64,000 nucleotides of DNA from Parafrankia irregularis (lineage in GTDB: Bacteria; Actinomycetota; Actinomycetes; Frankiales; Frankiaceae): contig NZ_FAOZ01000006.1 of NCBI RefSeq assembly GCF_001536285.1, positions 124,001-188,000 on the forward strand, given 5' to 3'. Position 1 is the stretch's first letter. Every line of letters begins with the position of its first letter. The notes under the pieces were generated by a model. That model was not told where the DNA came from. It saw nothing but the letters and a program-made list of their open reading frames with translations, and made no database searches. A program made the position numbers and the translations under genes. Shown piece by piece: positions 1-10,238 of the stretch.

Positions 1-635
1 CGCTCCTCCCAGGCCATCAGGCTGTCATGCGCACCGATCTTGGTCAGCAGCGCGCCGATCGCGTCGCCGTCGCGGACCACCACCCGGTCGACTCCGCGCA
101 CGTCCCGGCTCTTCGCCTGCACGCCCATCCGCCGGGCCGCGCCGACCAGCGCCAGCGCCGCCTCCGGGCCGGGCGCGGTGACCTCCATCGAGCAGGACCG
201 CCCCGGCTCGGTGAGCGAGCCATGCGCGAGGAACGCGCCTCGCCAGGCCGCCGCCGCGTCGCAGGCAGACCCGGTGACCACCTGCGGCGGCAGGCCACGC
301 ACCGGGCGGCCGCGCTGGTCCAGCAGGCCCGTCGAGCGGGCGAGCTGCTCACCGTCGCGCTCCACGCGGACGATGTAGCGCACCGACCGCCGTAGCCCGC
401 CGGCGGCGAGCACGGCGACCGACGACGGGAAGCCGAAGACCTCGGCGATCTCACGCCGCAGTCGACGCGCGGTGGAGCCGGTGTCCAGCTCGGCCTCCAC
501 CACGATGCGCCCGCCGACGATGTGCAGGCCGCCGGCGAACCGCAGCAGCGCCGCCATCTCAGCCCGCCGACAGCAGGGCTTGGCCACTCGCAGCCTGCTC
601 AGTTCGTCCTTGACGGTGGCCGTCATCGCCGCCAC
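1..635 (-). CDS. whiA: WhiA sporulation regulator / DNA-binding protein (3' end outside window)
   Basis: Only about the first 211 residues are inside the window; the family is usually about 325 residues, so the C-terminal helix-turn-helix lies beyond base 1. The visible N-terminus ([11 protein letters not shown], then [18 protein letters not shown]) is the typical WhiA LAGLIDADG-like start. WhiA controls cell division and sporulation genes in actinobacteria. I chose GTG at 635 because AAGGAG at 644-649 lies 8 bases upstream; the in-frame ATG at 626 is the alternative. The ribosome site sits inside the end of yvcK, so the two genes are probably translationally linked. The order uvrC-rapZ-yvcK-whiA is conserved in Gram-positive bacteria. 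Confidence 0.93.
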   Translation of the reverse strand, partial: MAAMTATVKDELSRLRVAKPCCRRAEMAALLRFAGGLHIVGGRIVVEAELDTGSTARRLRREIAEVFGFPSSVAVLAAGGLRRSVRYIVRVERDGEQLARSTGLLDQRGRPVRGLPPQVVTGSACDAAAAWRGAFLAHGSLTEPGRSCSMEVTAPGPEAALALVGAARRMGVQAKSRDVRGVDRVVVRDGDAIGALLTKIGAHDSLMAWEE

Positions 636-640
636 ACCGA

Positions 641-1849
641 TCACTCCTTGCATTCACCGGAGGGGATCCGATGGCCTCGGCCACCGGTCGTTGAGCACCC
701 GACGCCCGAGGGATCGACGCACGCCGCACCCCGGTCCCGCCAGGACCGTTCGTCCACGGGACGTGGGGGCACCGGCACCGCCGCCCGGCCCACATCGGCC
801 TGGCTGCCGGGTGCGAACACGGCACGGAACGCGGCCGCGAGACGCTCGGGATCGTGCAGGGCCGGCTCGTCGGCGGCCCGCACGGACGAAAGGTGAAGCC
901 TGCCGCCCAGATCCGCGGCCGCACGGGCCAGCGGTTCCGGATCATCGACCGCGGCGGGATCCGCGATCACGACGTCCAGGCGAAGACCGGGGACATGGGT
1001 GGCCAGCGCGTGCAGATGTGCCTCGGGCGTGTACCCGGCGGTCTCACCGGGCTGCGCCACGAGATTGAGGACCATGACGCGGCGGGCCCGGGAACCCGTG
1101 ATCGCCGCGCGCATGTCCGGCACGAGCAGGTGCGGAAGCACACTCGTGTAGAGCGAACCGGGCCCCAGGACGATCCAGTCCGCGGCCTCGGCGGCGGCCA
1201 GCGCCGCGCCGCACGCCGCAGGCGCCGCGGGCACCAGCCGAACGCCCTCGACCCGGCCCGGAGTCGTGGCGACCGCGGCCTGACCGCGGACCTCCACCGA
1301 CTTCCCCGGCTCCACCGAATCCACCGGCCGATCCGTGCCGGTGCCGGTGCCGGTCCCAGTCCCAGTGCCAGTGCCAGTGCCAGCACCGATATCGGCGATG
1401 GCGCCCGAGCCGGCGCCGAGGCCCGTCACATCCGCGACGATGTCGATACCGTCGCAGGACAGTGGGAGGACCCGGCCGTCGACGCCGAGCAGGGACGCAG
1501 CCAGGTCAAGCGCGGCGACCGGCGAACCCGCGCGTTCGGCCAGCGCGGTCAGGACGAGGTTCCCGACCGCGTGGCCGGCGAGCGGCCCGTCGCCCCCGAA
1601 GCGGTGCTGGAAGAGGTCGGTCCACGTGGTGGACCAGCCGTCGGTGCCGGCGAGCGCGGCCAGTGCCATCCGCAGATCGCCCATGGGCAACGCGCCGAGC
1701 TCGGCCCGCAGCCGACCGGACGATCCGCCGTCGTCACCCACGGTGACGACGGCGGTCAGGTGTGCGGTGATCCGCCGCAACGCCGACAGCGACGCCGCCA
1801 GCCCGTGCCCGCCACCGAACGCGGTGATCGCGAGAGCGTCGCCGGTCAC
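641..1849 (-). CDS. yvcK: YvcK/CofD-like gluconeogenesis factor
   Basis: A 402-residue protein of the CofD/YvcK (UPF0052) fold, which binds UDP-sugars and links central carbon flux to cell-wall synthesis. The glycine-rich nucleotide-binding start (ITAFGGGHG), [12 protein letters not shown] and the later [17 protein letters not shown] are family motifs. It is longer than the usual 320-340 residues for two reasons: a Thr-Gly run at about residues 156-172, coded by a hexanucleotide repeat, and about 60 extra residues after the normal C-terminus that run over the whiA ribosome site. The start is GTG and overlaps the rapZ stop in a GTGA tetranucleotide, which indicates coupled translation. Confidence 0.92.
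   Translation of the reverse strand: MTGDALAITAFGGGHGLAASLSALRRITAHLTAVVTVGDDGGSSGRLRAELGALPMGDLRMALAALAGTDGWSTTWTDLFQHRFGGDGPLAGHAVGNLVLTALAERAGSPVAALDLAASLLGVDGRVLPLSCDGIDIVADVTGLGAGSGAIADIGAGTGTGTGTGTGTGTGTDRPVDSVEPGKSVEVRGQAAVATTPGRVEGVRLVPAAPAACGAALAAAEAADWIVLGPGSLYTSVLPHLLVPDMRAAITGSRARRVMVLNLVAQPGETAGYTPEAHLHALATHVPGLRLDVVIADPAAVDDPEPLARAAADLGGRLHLSSVRAADEPALHDPERLAAAFRAVFAPGSQADVGRAAVPVPPRPVDERSWRDRGAACVDPSGVGCSTTGGRGHRIPSGECKE
1336..1390. repeat. Hexanucleotide tandem repeat inside yvcK
   Basis: About nine copies of a GTGCCG/GTCCCA/GTGCCA-type hexamer. On the coding (minus) strand they encode alternating Thr and Gly. The length keeps the frame, so a change in copy number would lengthen or shorten a loop without breaking the gene. 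Confidence 0.85.
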
Positions 1850-2715
1850 TCGCGGCCCAGATCCCGGTGCACCACACGCACCCCGATGCCGTCGGCGGCG
1901 AGCCGTGCCCCCAGCTGCTCGGCCACGGCGACACTGCGGTGCTTGCCACCGGTGCAGCCCACCGCCAGCGTGAGGTAGCGCTTCCCCTCCCGCACGTAGC
2001 CCTCGCCGACCAGGTGCAACAGCGCCGTGTACTGGTCGACGAACTCCTCCGCACCCGGCTGGGCGAGCACGTAGTCGCGCACCTGCGGATCGCGCCCCGT
2101 GTAGGGGCGCAGTGCCTCGACCCAGTGCGGGTTCGGGAGGAAACGGCAGTCGGCGACGAAGTCGGCGTCGAGCGGAAGGCCGTACTTGTAGCCGAAGGAG
2201 ACCACCGTCGCGTTCAGCCGGTTGGCGCGTGGCTGGCCGAACGCCACATCAATCTTCGCCCGCAGCTCGTGCACGTTGAGATCGGTCGTGTCCAGCACGA
2301 GGTCGGCTTCGCCGCGCAGCTCGGCGAGCAGCGCCCGTTCCCGGCTGATCCCGTCGACGACCCGCTCGTCGCCCTGCAGCGGATGCGGGCGCCGGACGTG
2401 GTCGAACCGGCGGACCAGCGCGTCGTCGGAGGCCTCCAGGAACAACATCCGCGGATGCATGCCCCGCGAGTCCAACGCCTCGACCGCGGCCCGCAGGTCG
2501 GAGAAGAACGCCCGGCCTCGGACATCGACGACCACCGCGATCCGGCTCACCGCCCCGCCGGAACGATGGCCCAGCTCAGCCATGGTCGACAGCAGCGCCG
2601 GCGGCAGATTGTCGACGACGAACCAGCCCAGATCCTCCAGGCACTTCGCCGCCGTGCTGCGACCAGCACCGGACAACCCGGTGATGATCGCGAGGTCAAG
2701 AGTTGCGGTGGTCAT
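1846..2715 (-). CDS. rapZ: RapZ-type RNase adapter / nucleotide-binding protein
   Basis: 289 residues, the normal family length. The P-loop near the N-terminus ([10 protein letters not shown]) is followed by VDNLPPALL. The C-terminal domain carries [23 protein letters not shown] and [17 protein letters not shown], the RapZ signature region that binds RNA or metabolites. In E. coli RapZ directs small-RNA decay controlling GlmS; in actinobacteria the role is less clear, though it always sits with yvcK and whiA. It overlaps uvrC by 4 bases and yvcK by 4 bases, so the four genes probably share one transcript. Confidence 0.95.
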   Translation of the reverse strand: MTTATLDLAIITGLSGAGRSTAAKCLEDLGWFVVDNLPPALLSTMAELGHRSGGAVSRIAVVVDVRGRAFFSDLRAAVEALDSRGMHPRMLFLEASDDALVRRFDHVRRPHPLQGDERVVDGISRERALLAELRGEADLVLDTTDLNVHELRAKIDVAFGQPRANRLNATVVSFGYKYGLPLDADFVADCRFLPNPHWVEALRPYTGRDPQVRDYVLAQPGAEEFVDQYTALLHLVGEGYVREGKRYLTLAVGCTGGKHRSVAVAEQLGARLAADGIGVRVVHRDLGRE

Positions 2716-4988
2716 CCAGCCACCCCCCGGATAGTGCCCTGCGCGGCGGCGGGCTCGGCGTGCCCGGCCGACTCGTCGGCCGGGTTCGGCGCCGCCACCG
2801 GATCGGACATCGCCCCTGTGGTCTCGGTACCTGTGGTCTCGGTACCTGTGGTTCCGGTCCCTATGATCTCGCCGGTGAGCGGGTTGACGGCGGGCGGGGG
2901 CGCCTGGGCCTCTCCGGGAGCCGATCGGGCCAGCGCGGCCACGATCGCCTCGGCCGTCCGCGGCCCGATGCCCGGTACCTGGGCGATCTCCTCGACCGTC
3001 GCGGCGCGGACCTTCGTCACCGAGCCGAACTGTTGCAGCAGGGCCTTGCGCCGGGTCTCGCCCAGGCCCGGAACCCCGTCCAGCGCCGAGACGACCATCG
3101 AGGCCGACCGCTTCTGCCGGTGATAGGTGATCGCGAAGCGGTGGGCCTCATCGCGCACGCGCTGCAACAGGTAAAGCGCCTCGCTGGTGCGCGGCAGGAT
3201 GACCGGCTCGTCCTGGTCCGGCAGCCAGATCTCCTCCAGGCGTTTCGCCAGCCCGCACAGGGCCACGCCCCCCGGACCGGACTCGACACCGAGCTCGTCG
3301 AGGGCCCGCGCGGCGGCCGCGACCTGCGGCGGACCGCCGTCGACCACCACGAGGTTCGGGGGGTAGGCGAACCGGCGGGGCCGTCCGGTCTCCGGATCCC
3401 GCAGGGACGGCCCCCCCACGTCCTCGGCCACTGCGGCCATTGCGGCCGCTTCGGCCTCCCCACCGTCAGCGTCTTCGGCACCCGGGTAACCCGCGAGCTC
3501 TCCCGTCCGCGCGCGCTCGGCCAGGTAACGCGAGAACCTGCGGTGAATGGTCTCGTGCATGCTGGCGACGTCGTCCTGCCCGTCGACGCCACGGATCGCG
3601 AACCGCCGGTACTCCGACTTGCGCGGCAGCCCGTCCTCGAACACGACCATGCTCGCGACGACATTCGTGCCCTGCATGTTCGACACGTCGAAACACTCGA
3701 TGCGCAGCGGGGCGTCGGCCAGCTCCAGAGCCTCCTGCAGATCGGCCAGGGCGCGGCTGCGGGCGGTGAGATCACCGGCGCGCTTCGTCCGGTGGAGCGT
3801 GAACGCCTGTTTGGCGTTGCGTTCCACCGTCTCCATCAGGTTGCGCTTGTCGCCCCGACGCGGCACGCGCAGGTCGACCCGCGAACCGCGGGCCTGACTG
3901 AGCAGTTCGGTGACGGCCTCGGCGTCCGACGGCAGCTCGGGGACGAGGATCTCGCGTGGAATCTCACCGGCATACCCGGTGTCGGTGCCTGTGCCACCGG
4001 CACCCGGGTCGCTGGAACCCGTGTCGCTGGAACCGGCCGCCGACCCGCCGGCCCCGTCCAGGTACTCCTGGGTCAGGAACTTCTCGACGAGGTCTCCCGT
4101 GGTGACGTCGTCGAGCTTGTCCACGACCCAGCCACGCTGGCCACGGACCCGACCGGCCCGCACGTAGAAGATCTGGACCGCGGCCTCGAGCTCGTCCTGC
4201 GCGAAGGCGATCACGTCGGCGTCGGTCCCGTCGGGGAGCACGACAGCCTGCTTCTCGACCGCGCGACGCAGCGCGCCGATATCGTCCCGCAGCCGGGCGG
4301 CGCGTTCGTATTCCTGGGCGTCGGCGGCGGCCTGCATCTCGCGTTCGAGCCGGCGCAGGTAACGGCCCGTCTGCCCCGACATGAAGTCGCAGAAGTCCTC
4401 GACGATCTCCCGGTGGGTGGCCGCGTCGACCCGGCCCACGCACGGCGCGGAGCACCGGTCGATGTACCCGAGCAGGCAGGGACGCCCCACCTGGCCCGCT
4501 CGTTTGAAGACGCCTGAGCTGCAGGTCCGGGCCGGGAAGACACGCAGCAGCAGATCCAGCGTCTCCCTGATGGCCCACGCGTGCGCGTAGGGGCCGAAGT
4601 ACCGCACGCCGCGGCGCTTGGGCCCACGCATCACCTGCAGCCGCGGAAACTCCTCGTACAACGTCACGGCGAGACTCGGGTAGCTCTTGTCGTCGCGGTA
4701 GCGGACGTTGAAACGCGGATCGAACTCCTTGATCCAGGTGTACTCGAGCTGAAGCGCCTCGACCTCGGTGGACACGATGGTCCACTCCACGGAGCTCGCC
4801 GTGGTGACCATGTGCTGGGTACGCGGGTGCAGGGTATGCACGTCGGCGAAGTAGTTTGCGAGCCGGGCGCGCAGGTTCTTGGCCTTGCCCACGTAGATGA
4901 CCCGGCCATGCTCGTCACGGAAGCGGTACACGCCCGGGGTCTCGGGGATCGAGCGCGGCGGGGGCCGGTAGGTCGCCGGATCAGCCAT
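2712..4988 (-). CDS. uvrC: Excinuclease ABC subunit C (UvrC)
   Basis: 758 residues. It makes the two incisions of nucleotide excision repair with UvrA and UvrB. Domains in order: GIY-YIG nuclease at about 15-95 ([16 protein letters not shown]), UvrB-interacting UVR motif at about 213-248, RNase H-like endonuclease from about 428 ([10 protein letters not shown] with the catalytic Asp, VVVDGG, and [11 protein letters not shown]), and a helix-hairpin-helix pair near the end ([21 protein letters not shown]). Two low-complexity insertions are unusual: a Gly/Ser/Thr stretch at about 313-340, and a repetitive tail of roughly 65 residues coded partly by 15-base repeats at 2819-2866. Confidence 0.97.
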   Translation of the reverse strand: MADPATYRPPPRSIPETPGVYRFRDEHGRVIYVGKAKNLRARLANYFADVHTLHPRTQHMVTTASSVEWTIVSTEVEALQLEYTWIKEFDPRFNVRYRDDKSYPSLAVTLYEEFPRLQVMRGPKRRGVRYFGPYAHAWAIRETLDLLLRVFPARTCSSGVFKRAGQVGRPCLLGYIDRCSAPCVGRVDAATHREIVEDFCDFMSGQTGRYLRRLEREMQAAADAQEYERAARLRDDIGALRRAVEKQAVVLPDGTDADVIAFAQDELEAAVQIFYVRAGRVRGQRGWVVDKLDDVTTGDLVEKFLTQEYLDGAGGSAAGSSDTGSSDPGAGGTGTDTGYAGEIPREILVPELPSDAEAVTELLSQARGSRVDLRVPRRGDKRNLMETVERNAKQAFTLHRTKRAGDLTARSRALADLQEALELADAPLRIECFDVSNMQGTNVVASMVVFEDGLPRKSEYRRFAIRGVDGQDDVASMHETIHRRFSRYLAERARTGELAGYPGAEDADGGEAEAAAMAAVAEDVGGPSLRDPETGRPRRFAYPPNLVVVDGGPPQVAAAARALDELGVESGPGGVALCGLAKRLEEIWLPDQDEPVILPRTSEALYLLQRVRDEAHRFAITYHRQKRSASMVVSALDGVPGLGETRRKALLQQFGSVTKVRAATVEEIAQVPGIGPRTAEAIVAALARSAPGEAQAPPPAVNPLTGEIIGTGTTGTETTGTETTGAMSDPVAAPNPADESAGHAEPAAAQGTIRGVAG

Positions 4989-5562
4989 GAACCGAGCCTA
5001 CGGCCGTCATCCTCCGACCTGAACGGTGCCTGCACGTATCCATTTCATCACGCTCAGCTTCCATGTCGTCGAGGACCCCCGGAGCTCCCCGCGTCGAGCC
5101 GCGGCCGACCGGCCCGCGAGCACGCCCCCGGACGCCGGTCAACGGCCCGCGAAAAGCCACTCCCCGGGCCCGCGTCCACGAGCTGCCAGGCGGATGATCT
5201 CCCATCAGGCCTCGGCTGAGGCCGCATCGCCGTATGCTGTATGACGGTCGGCGGCTCGACGCCGACCGGCGCGGCAGCCGGCAGGCGGCCGTGGCTGGTC
5301 GACACGGCCGCTGACTGGCCGTCACAGCCGTTGATGCTCGGCTGGCCGACACCGCTGTTGACCAGTCGACACCGCAGGTCACACTGCAGGTGCCAGGCGG
5401 CCGAAGACGGTCGACTCTGCAGGAGACACTGTTGTAGACACAGCGGACGGTCGTCACGGCAGACGGGCGGCGCAGGCGCAGCAGACAGGCGAGACGCAGC
5501 CGTTCGACACGCAACGGTTCGACACGACGGAGCCGGCGGACTGGGACCAAGGGGGCCGACGG
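4989..5562. other. Intergenic region between divergent uvrC and the SsgA-like gene
   Basis: 574 bases with no supported gene. The part from about 5270 to 5520 is a degenerate series of short CTGGCCG, GTCGACAC and CGGCAGAC-like words. I see no tRNA, hairpin terminator or clear promoter. Promoters for uvrC (minus) and the SsgA-like gene (plus) must lie here. Confidence 0.5.
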
Positions 5563-5982
5563 GTGCAGGTGGATGACGTCACGACGGAGTTCGTCGTCGA
5601 CGACGCACCCGGGCGCGGAAGAATCACCGTTCTCCAGGTCACCTGGCGGAGCTGTGACCCTCTGGCCGTCGCCCTGGTACTCGTCTCCCGGCCGGACCAC
5701 CCCGCGCTTCCGCAGGGCCACTGGGTGACCCCACGGGACGCGCTGCGGGCCGGCCTCGACGGCCCGGCTCCGGTAGGCGACGGTGATGTTCGGATCACCC
5801 CCGAGCCGACCCGGGGCGGGATCCGCCTGGAACTGGCCGACGGCGATCGGCGGTCGGTGGTCGTCCTCGACGCGGCACCGGTCCGCCGTTTCCTGGACCG
5901 CACGGAGCGGGTCGTGCCCGCCGGCGAGGAACACCCCGAGGTCGCCCTGGACGCCGTCCTCGACGACCTTTTCCAGAGCTGA
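5563..5982 (+). CDS. SsgA-family sporulation/cell-division protein
   Basis: 139 residues, the normal size of SsgA-like proteins, which are confined to morphologically complex actinobacteria and help to place septa and remodel peptidoglycan. The pattern fits the family: CDPLAVALVL, then a GHWVTPRDALRAGL block, GDGDVRI, and a C-terminal PVRRFLDRTERVVPAGEE helix. GTG at 5563 has AAGGGGG at 5549-5555 with 7-base spacing. It stands alone between the excision-repair genes, and converges on uvrA across a GC-rich hairpin. Which SsgA subtype it is cannot be decided by eye. Confidence 0.8.
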   Translation: MQVDDVTTEFVVDDAPGRGRITVLQVTWRSCDPLAVALVLVSRPDHPALPQGHWVTPRDALRAGLDGPAPVGDGDVRITPEPTRGGIRLELADGDRRSVVVLDAAPVRRFLDRTERVVPAGEEHPEVALDAVLDDLFQS

Positions 5983-5983
5983 C

Positions 5984-6035
5984 AGCGGCGGGCCAGCCGT
6001 TCCAGGCAGCCCCGGGGCAGCCGGCCCCCGCCGCT
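5984..6035. terminator. GC-rich hairpin between convergent genes
   Basis: AGCGGCGGG (5984-5992) pairs with CCCGCCGCT (6027-6035), and shorter inner pairs follow. It begins 2 bases after the SsgA-like stop and lies 25 bases beyond the uvrA stop. There is no T-run on either strand, as is common for actinobacterial terminators. Confidence 0.4.
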
Positions 6036-6059
6036 CGCCGTCGCCAGGCCGCCAGGCTC

Positions 6060-9000
6060 TCAGCTGGTCACCGACGCGGTACCAGCCAACCGGTCACGGC
6101 CCTTGGACGCCCTCGCGTTCCTGACGCCGGCACCTTTCGCCGCCGGGCCCGCTCCATCAGGGGCGGCAGCACCCGCCTCCTGAGCCGCCGCCACCTGCTC
6201 TGCCACCACCTGACCGTCGGTCAGCGGGGCCGCGCCTGCGGTCGTGCCACGGCCACCCAGGATCTCGCGCAGGAATGCGCCCGTGTGGCTCACGGACACG
6301 GCGGCGATCGCCTCGGGGGTGCCCTCGGCGACGACCCGACCGCCGCCGGTGCCACCCTCCGGCCCCATGTCGATGATCCAGTCGGCGGTCTTGATGACGT
6401 CCAGGTTGTGCTCGATCACGATCACCGTGTTGCCCGCGTCGACCAGCCGCCCGAGGACACCCAGCAGCTTGCGGATGTCCTCGAAGTGCAGGCCGGTGGT
6501 CGGCTCGTCCAGCACGTAGACGGTGCGGCCGGTCGAGCGGCGCTGCAGCTCGGCCGCCAGCTTCACCCGCTGCGCCTCGCCACCGGAGAGGGTGGGCGCG
6601 GGCTGGCCGAGCCGGACGTACCCCAGCCCGACGTCGTTGAGGGTGCGCAGGTGGCGCGCGATCGCCGGGACGGCGGCGAAGAACTCCGCGCCCTCCTCGA
6701 TCGGCATGTCGAGAACCTCGGAGATGTTCTTCCCCTTGTAGTGCACCTCGAGGGTCTCGCGGTTGTACCGGGCGCCCCCGCAGACCTCACAGGGCACGTA
6801 GACATCCGGAAGGAAGTTCATCTCGATCTTGATCGTGCCGTCGCCGGAGCAGGCCTCACATCGGCCGCCCTTGACGTTGAACGAGAACCGGCCGGGCAGG
6901 TAGCCGCGGACCTTCGCCTCCGTCGTCTCCGCGAACAGCCGGCGGATGTGGTCGAACACGCCGGTGTAGGTCGCCGGGTTGGAACGCGGGGTCCGGCCGA
7001 TCGGTGACTGGTCGACCCGCACCGCCTTGTCGAGGTGGTCGAGCCCGCTCACCGTGCGGTGCCGGCCCGGTACCTCGCGGGCGCCGTTGAGGTGGTTGGC
7101 GAGCACGCAGGCGAGGATGTCGTTGACCAGCGTCGACTTGCCCGACCCGGAGACCCCGGTGACCGCCACGAAGCAGCTGAGCGGGAAGGACACCGTCACG
7201 TCGCGCAGGTTGTGCTGACGCGCGCCGTGCACGGTCAGCGCACGGCCCCTGGTCGGCGCCCGGCGGATCTCCGGTACGGGAATCTCCCGCCGGCCGGAGA
7301 GATACGCCCCGGTCGCCGACTCCGCGCTGCTCAACAGGTCGTCGACCGATCCGGAGACGACCACCCGACCACCGTGCTCCCCCGCGCCCGGGCCGATGTC
7401 GACCACCCAGTCCGCGGCGCGGATGGTGTCCTCGTCGTGTTCCACCACGATCAGGGTGTTGCCCAGATCCCGCAGCCGGACAAGGGTCTGGATGAGGCGG
7501 CGGTTGTCCCGCTGATGCAGGCCGATGGACGGCTCGTCGAGCACGTAGAGCACACCCACCAGCCCGGAGCCGATCTGGGTCGCCAGCCGGATGCGTTGCG
7601 CCTCGCCGCCGGCGAGCGTGCCCGCGGCGCGGTTCAGGGAGAGGTAGTCGAGGCCGACGTCCAGGAGAAAGACCAGCCGGGCGTCGATCTCCTTGAGAAC
7701 CTGCCCGGCGATGGCCTGTTCCCGCTCGCTGAGCTCGATGTGCCGCAGGAACTCCGCGCATTCCTGGATCGACATGGCGGACACCTCGGCGATGGAGCGC
7801 CCGGCGAGGGTGACCGCCAGTGACTCCGGCTTGAGTCGGGAGCCTCGGCAGGCCGCACAGGGCACGTCACGCATGTACCCCTCGTAGCGCTCGCGGCTGC
7901 TGTCCGACTCCGCGTCGGCGTGCCGGCGCCGCAGGAACGCCAGCACGCCCTCGAACGAGGTGTAGTACGAGCGCTTGCGCCCGTAACGGTTCGTGTAGCC
8001 GACGTGGATCTCGGTCTCGCCGCTGCCGTGCAGGATGGCCTTGCGGGCCCGCTCCGGCAGCCCCTCCCAGGGCGTGTCCATCCGGAAGCTCAGGTCCTCG
8101 GCCAGCGCCGTCAGCAACCGCTGGAAGTACTCCTTGCTGTGCCCGCCGGACCACGGCTGGATGGCGCCCTCGGCCAACGAGAGGGTCGGGTCGGGCACGA
8201 TCAGCTCGGGGTCCACCTCCTTGCGCGTGCCCAGCCCGGAGCACTCCTGGCAGGCACCGAACGGCGAGTTGAACGAGAAGGACCTCGGCTCCATCTCCTC
8301 GAACGACAGGTCGTCGTACATGCAGGCGAGGTGCTCGGAGTACATCCGCTCGCGGTCGGGGTCGGCCGGATCCCGGTCGACGAAGTCGAGCAGCACCAGA
8401 CCGTTGCCCAGCCGCAGGGCCGTCTCGATCGAGTCGGTGAGGCGGCGCTTGGCCGACTCCTTCGCCGCGAGCCGGTCGACCACGACCTCGATCGTGTGCT
8501 TGCGCTGCTTCTCCAGCTTGGGGCGCTCGGTCAGCGGCACGACGGTGCCGTCGACGCGCACCCGGGCGAACCCGGAGCTCTGCAGCTCGGCGAAAAGATC
8601 CGCGTACTCGCCCTTGCGCCCGCGCACGACCGGTGCGAGCACCTGGAAGCGGGTGCCCTCGGGCAGCTCCAGCAGCCGGTCGACGATCTGCTGCGGGGTC
8701 TGGCGCGCGATCGGGCGACCGCACCGGGGGCAGTGCGGATGGCCGACTCGTGCGTACAGCAGCCGCAGGTAGTCGTATACCTCGGTGATCGTGCCAACCG
8801 TCGATCGCGGGTTACGCGACGTCGACTTCTGGTCGATGGACACCGCCGGCGACAGCCCCTCGATGAAGTCGACATCGGGCTTGTCCATCTGGCCGAGGAA
8901 CTGGCGCGCGTAGGCGGACAGGGACTCGACGTACCGGCGCTGGCCCTCCGCGAAGATCGTGTCGAAGGCGAGGCTGGACTTGCCAGAGCCCGACAGGCCC

Positions 9001-9092
9001 GTGAAGACCACCAGAGCATCTCTGGGCAGGTCGAGATCGACATCACGAAGGTTGTGCTCGCGTGCTCCGCGCACGACAAGACGGTCGGCCAT
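6060..9092 (-). CDS. uvrA: Excinuclease ABC subunit A (UvrA)
   Basis: 1010 residues, a duplicated ABC ATPase that recognises damage and loads UvrB. The first Walker A is GLSGSGKSS and the second is GVSGSGKST; both signature regions are intact ([12 protein letters not shown] and [12 protein letters not shown]). The zinc-binding pairs [25 protein letters not shown] and CEVCGG are visible. The last ~50 residues are an Ala/Gly-rich tail beyond the conserved fold. The long divergent upstream region contains a near-perfect LexA/SOS operator, so damage induction is likely. It converges on the SsgA-like gene. Confidence 0.98.
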   Translation of the reverse strand: MADRLVVRGAREHNLRDVDLDLPRDALVVFTGLSGSGKSSLAFDTIFAEGQRRYVESLSAYARQFLGQMDKPDVDFIEGLSPAVSIDQKSTSRNPRSTVGTITEVYDYLRLLYARVGHPHCPRCGRPIARQTPQQIVDRLLELPEGTRFQVLAPVVRGRKGEYADLFAELQSSGFARVRVDGTVVPLTERPKLEKQRKHTIEVVVDRLAAKESAKRRLTDSIETALRLGNGLVLLDFVDRDPADPDRERMYSEHLACMYDDLSFEEMEPRSFSFNSPFGACQECSGLGTRKEVDPELIVPDPTLSLAEGAIQPWSGGHSKEYFQRLLTALAEDLSFRMDTPWEGLPERARKAILHGSGETEIHVGYTNRYGRKRSYYTSFEGVLAFLRRRHADAESDSSRERYEGYMRDVPCAACRGSRLKPESLAVTLAGRSIAEVSAMSIQECAEFLRHIELSEREQAIAGQVLKEIDARLVFLLDVGLDYLSLNRAAGTLAGGEAQRIRLATQIGSGLVGVLYVLDEPSIGLHQRDNRRLIQTLVRLRDLGNTLIVVEHDEDTIRAADWVVDIGPGAGEHGGRVVVSGSVDDLLSSAESATGAYLSGRREIPVPEIRRAPTRGRALTVHGARQHNLRDVTVSFPLSCFVAVTGVSGSGKSTLVNDILACVLANHLNGAREVPGRHRTVSGLDHLDKAVRVDQSPIGRTPRSNPATYTGVFDHIRRLFAETTEAKVRGYLPGRFSFNVKGGRCEACSGDGTIKIEMNFLPDVYVPCEVCGGARYNRETLEVHYKGKNISEVLDMPIEEGAEFFAAVPAIARHLRTLNDVGLGYVRLGQPAPTLSGGEAQRVKLAAELQRRSTGRTVYVLDEPTTGLHFEDIRKLLGVLGRLVDAGNTVIVIEHNLDVIKTADWIIDMGPEGGTGGGRVVAEGTPEAIAAVSVSHTGAFLREILGGRGTTAGAAPLTDGQVVAEQVAAAQEAGAAAPDGAGPAAKGAGVRNARASKGRDRLAGTASVTS

Positions 9093-9532
9093 CGTCAGGT
9101 CCCTCGTCGTCCTCGATCGGTTGCTGGACTTCGCTGTCGGTGGTTGCGCTGTCGGTGCTGGTCGCGCTGTCGGTGCTGGTCACGCTGGCGCCGGCTGTGC
9201 CGCCGGTGCCGCCTGTCGGGGTCGCCCGAACCAGGCCGGCTACCGATCGCGACCAAACGCGCGTTCGAACACCGACGACGCTACACGCCCCGCCGAAGTT
9301 GCTCGCAACAGCACTGCCGCCCCGGACTGACGGCGACAACCAGGCCACAAGCCCACCGACGCCGGACCGACGGGCCACGCCCGACCGCCCCCCGGACGGA
9401 GACAGCCAGCAGACACACCGATGAGAATGAAGGGAACCCGCGAGTCATTCCCGGCCCAGCCCGTCGCGGCCGCGACGGTCCCCGGCCATGGTCTGCCGGC
9501 CTGGGGCCACGGAGAAGATCGAGGAGAACCGT
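9093..9532. other. Intergenic region between divergent uvrA and the MBL-fold gene
   Basis: 440 bases without a supported gene. It holds the LexA-type box at 9253-9268 and, at about 9135-9180, a short tandem repeat of GCTGTCGGTGCTGGTC-like units. No RNA gene is recognisable. Confidence 0.5.
9253..9268 (-). promoter_or_regulatory. LexA (SOS) box upstream of uvrA
   Basis: Read on the uvrA strand the site is TCGAACGCGCGTTTGG. The actinobacterial/Gram-positive LexA consensus is TCGAAC-N4-GTTCGA with variants such as GTTTGA; only the final base departs from that. It lies about 160 bases before the uvrA start, which allows a promoter plus leader. Mycobacterial uvrA is a known LexA target. Confidence 0.7.
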
Positions 9533-10201
9533 ATGAACATCGGCGCCGGCTACACGGGCGACGTCACCGTCGGCGGGCCCGCCGACGTGCGGGAGCTGCC
9601 GGACCTCACGATCACCAAGGTGGCCGTCGGCCCCTTCGACAACAACTGTTACCTGCTTCGCTGCGCCGCCACCGGCGAGCAGCTCCTCATCGACGCGGCG
9701 AACGAGACGGGCACCCTGCTGCGCCTCATCGGGGACACCGGGCTGAGCACCGTGGTGACGACCCACCGCCACGGTGACCACGTCCAGGCGCTGGTGGACG
9801 TCGTGGCCGCCACCGGCGCCCGGACCATCGCGCATCCGCTGGACGCGCCCGAGATCCCCGTCCCGACGACCGACCCGGTCTCCGACGGCGACGAGGTGCG
9901 GGTCGGTGAGGTCACCCTGCGGGTCGTGCACCTGGTCGGGCACACGCCCGGCTCGGTCGCGCTGCTCTACGACCAGGGCGACGGCGCTCCGCACCTGTTC
10001 ACCGGTGACTGCCTGTTCCCCGGCGGCCCCGGGAACACCTTCGGCGACGCGAAGGCCTTCAGCACGTTGATGGGCGACCTGGAAGCCAAGATCTTCCGCC
10101 CGCTCCCGGACACGACGTGGATCTATCCAGGTCACGGAAAGGACACGACGCTCGGTGTCGAGCGCCCGCACCTGGCCGAATGGCGCGCCCGCGGCTGGTG
10201 A
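9533..10201 (+). CDS. MBL-fold metallo-hydrolase (glyoxalase II-like)
   Basis: 222 residues. The metal site is complete: THRHGDHVQ (HxHxDH) at about 80, then GHTPGSVAL, FTGDCLFPGG and a late PGHG. These are the metal-binding positions of glyoxalase II/persulfide-dioxygenase-like hydrolases. A homologue beside uvrA is common in actinobacteria; its substrate is not known from sequence. ATG at 9533 is preferred over earlier in-frame starts because GAGGAG lies 6 bases upstream (9521-9526). The gene ends in Gly-Trp and runs into a short repeat shared with the next intergenic bases. Confidence 0.9.
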   Translation: MNIGAGYTGDVTVGGPADVRELPDLTITKVAVGPFDNNCYLLRCAATGEQLLIDAANETGTLLRLIGDTGLSTVVTTHRHGDHVQALVDVVAATGARTIAHPLDAPEIPVPTTDPVSDGDEVRVGEVTLRVVHLVGHTPGSVALLYDQGDGAPHLFTGDCLFPGGPGNTFGDAKAFSTLMGDLEAKIFRPLPDTTWIYPGHGKDTTLGVERPHLAEWRARGW

Positions 10202-10236
10202 CCGGACGCTGGTGACCGGACGCTGGTGGTGACCGG
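10195..10236. repeat. Short tandem repeat over the MBL gene stop
   Basis: Units of GCTGGTGACCGGAC (14 bases) occur twice, followed by a slightly longer third copy. The first copy contains the TGA stop of the MBL-fold gene, so the later copies look like a duplication of the gene's 3' edge. Confidence 0.6.
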
Positions 10237-10238
10237 AC

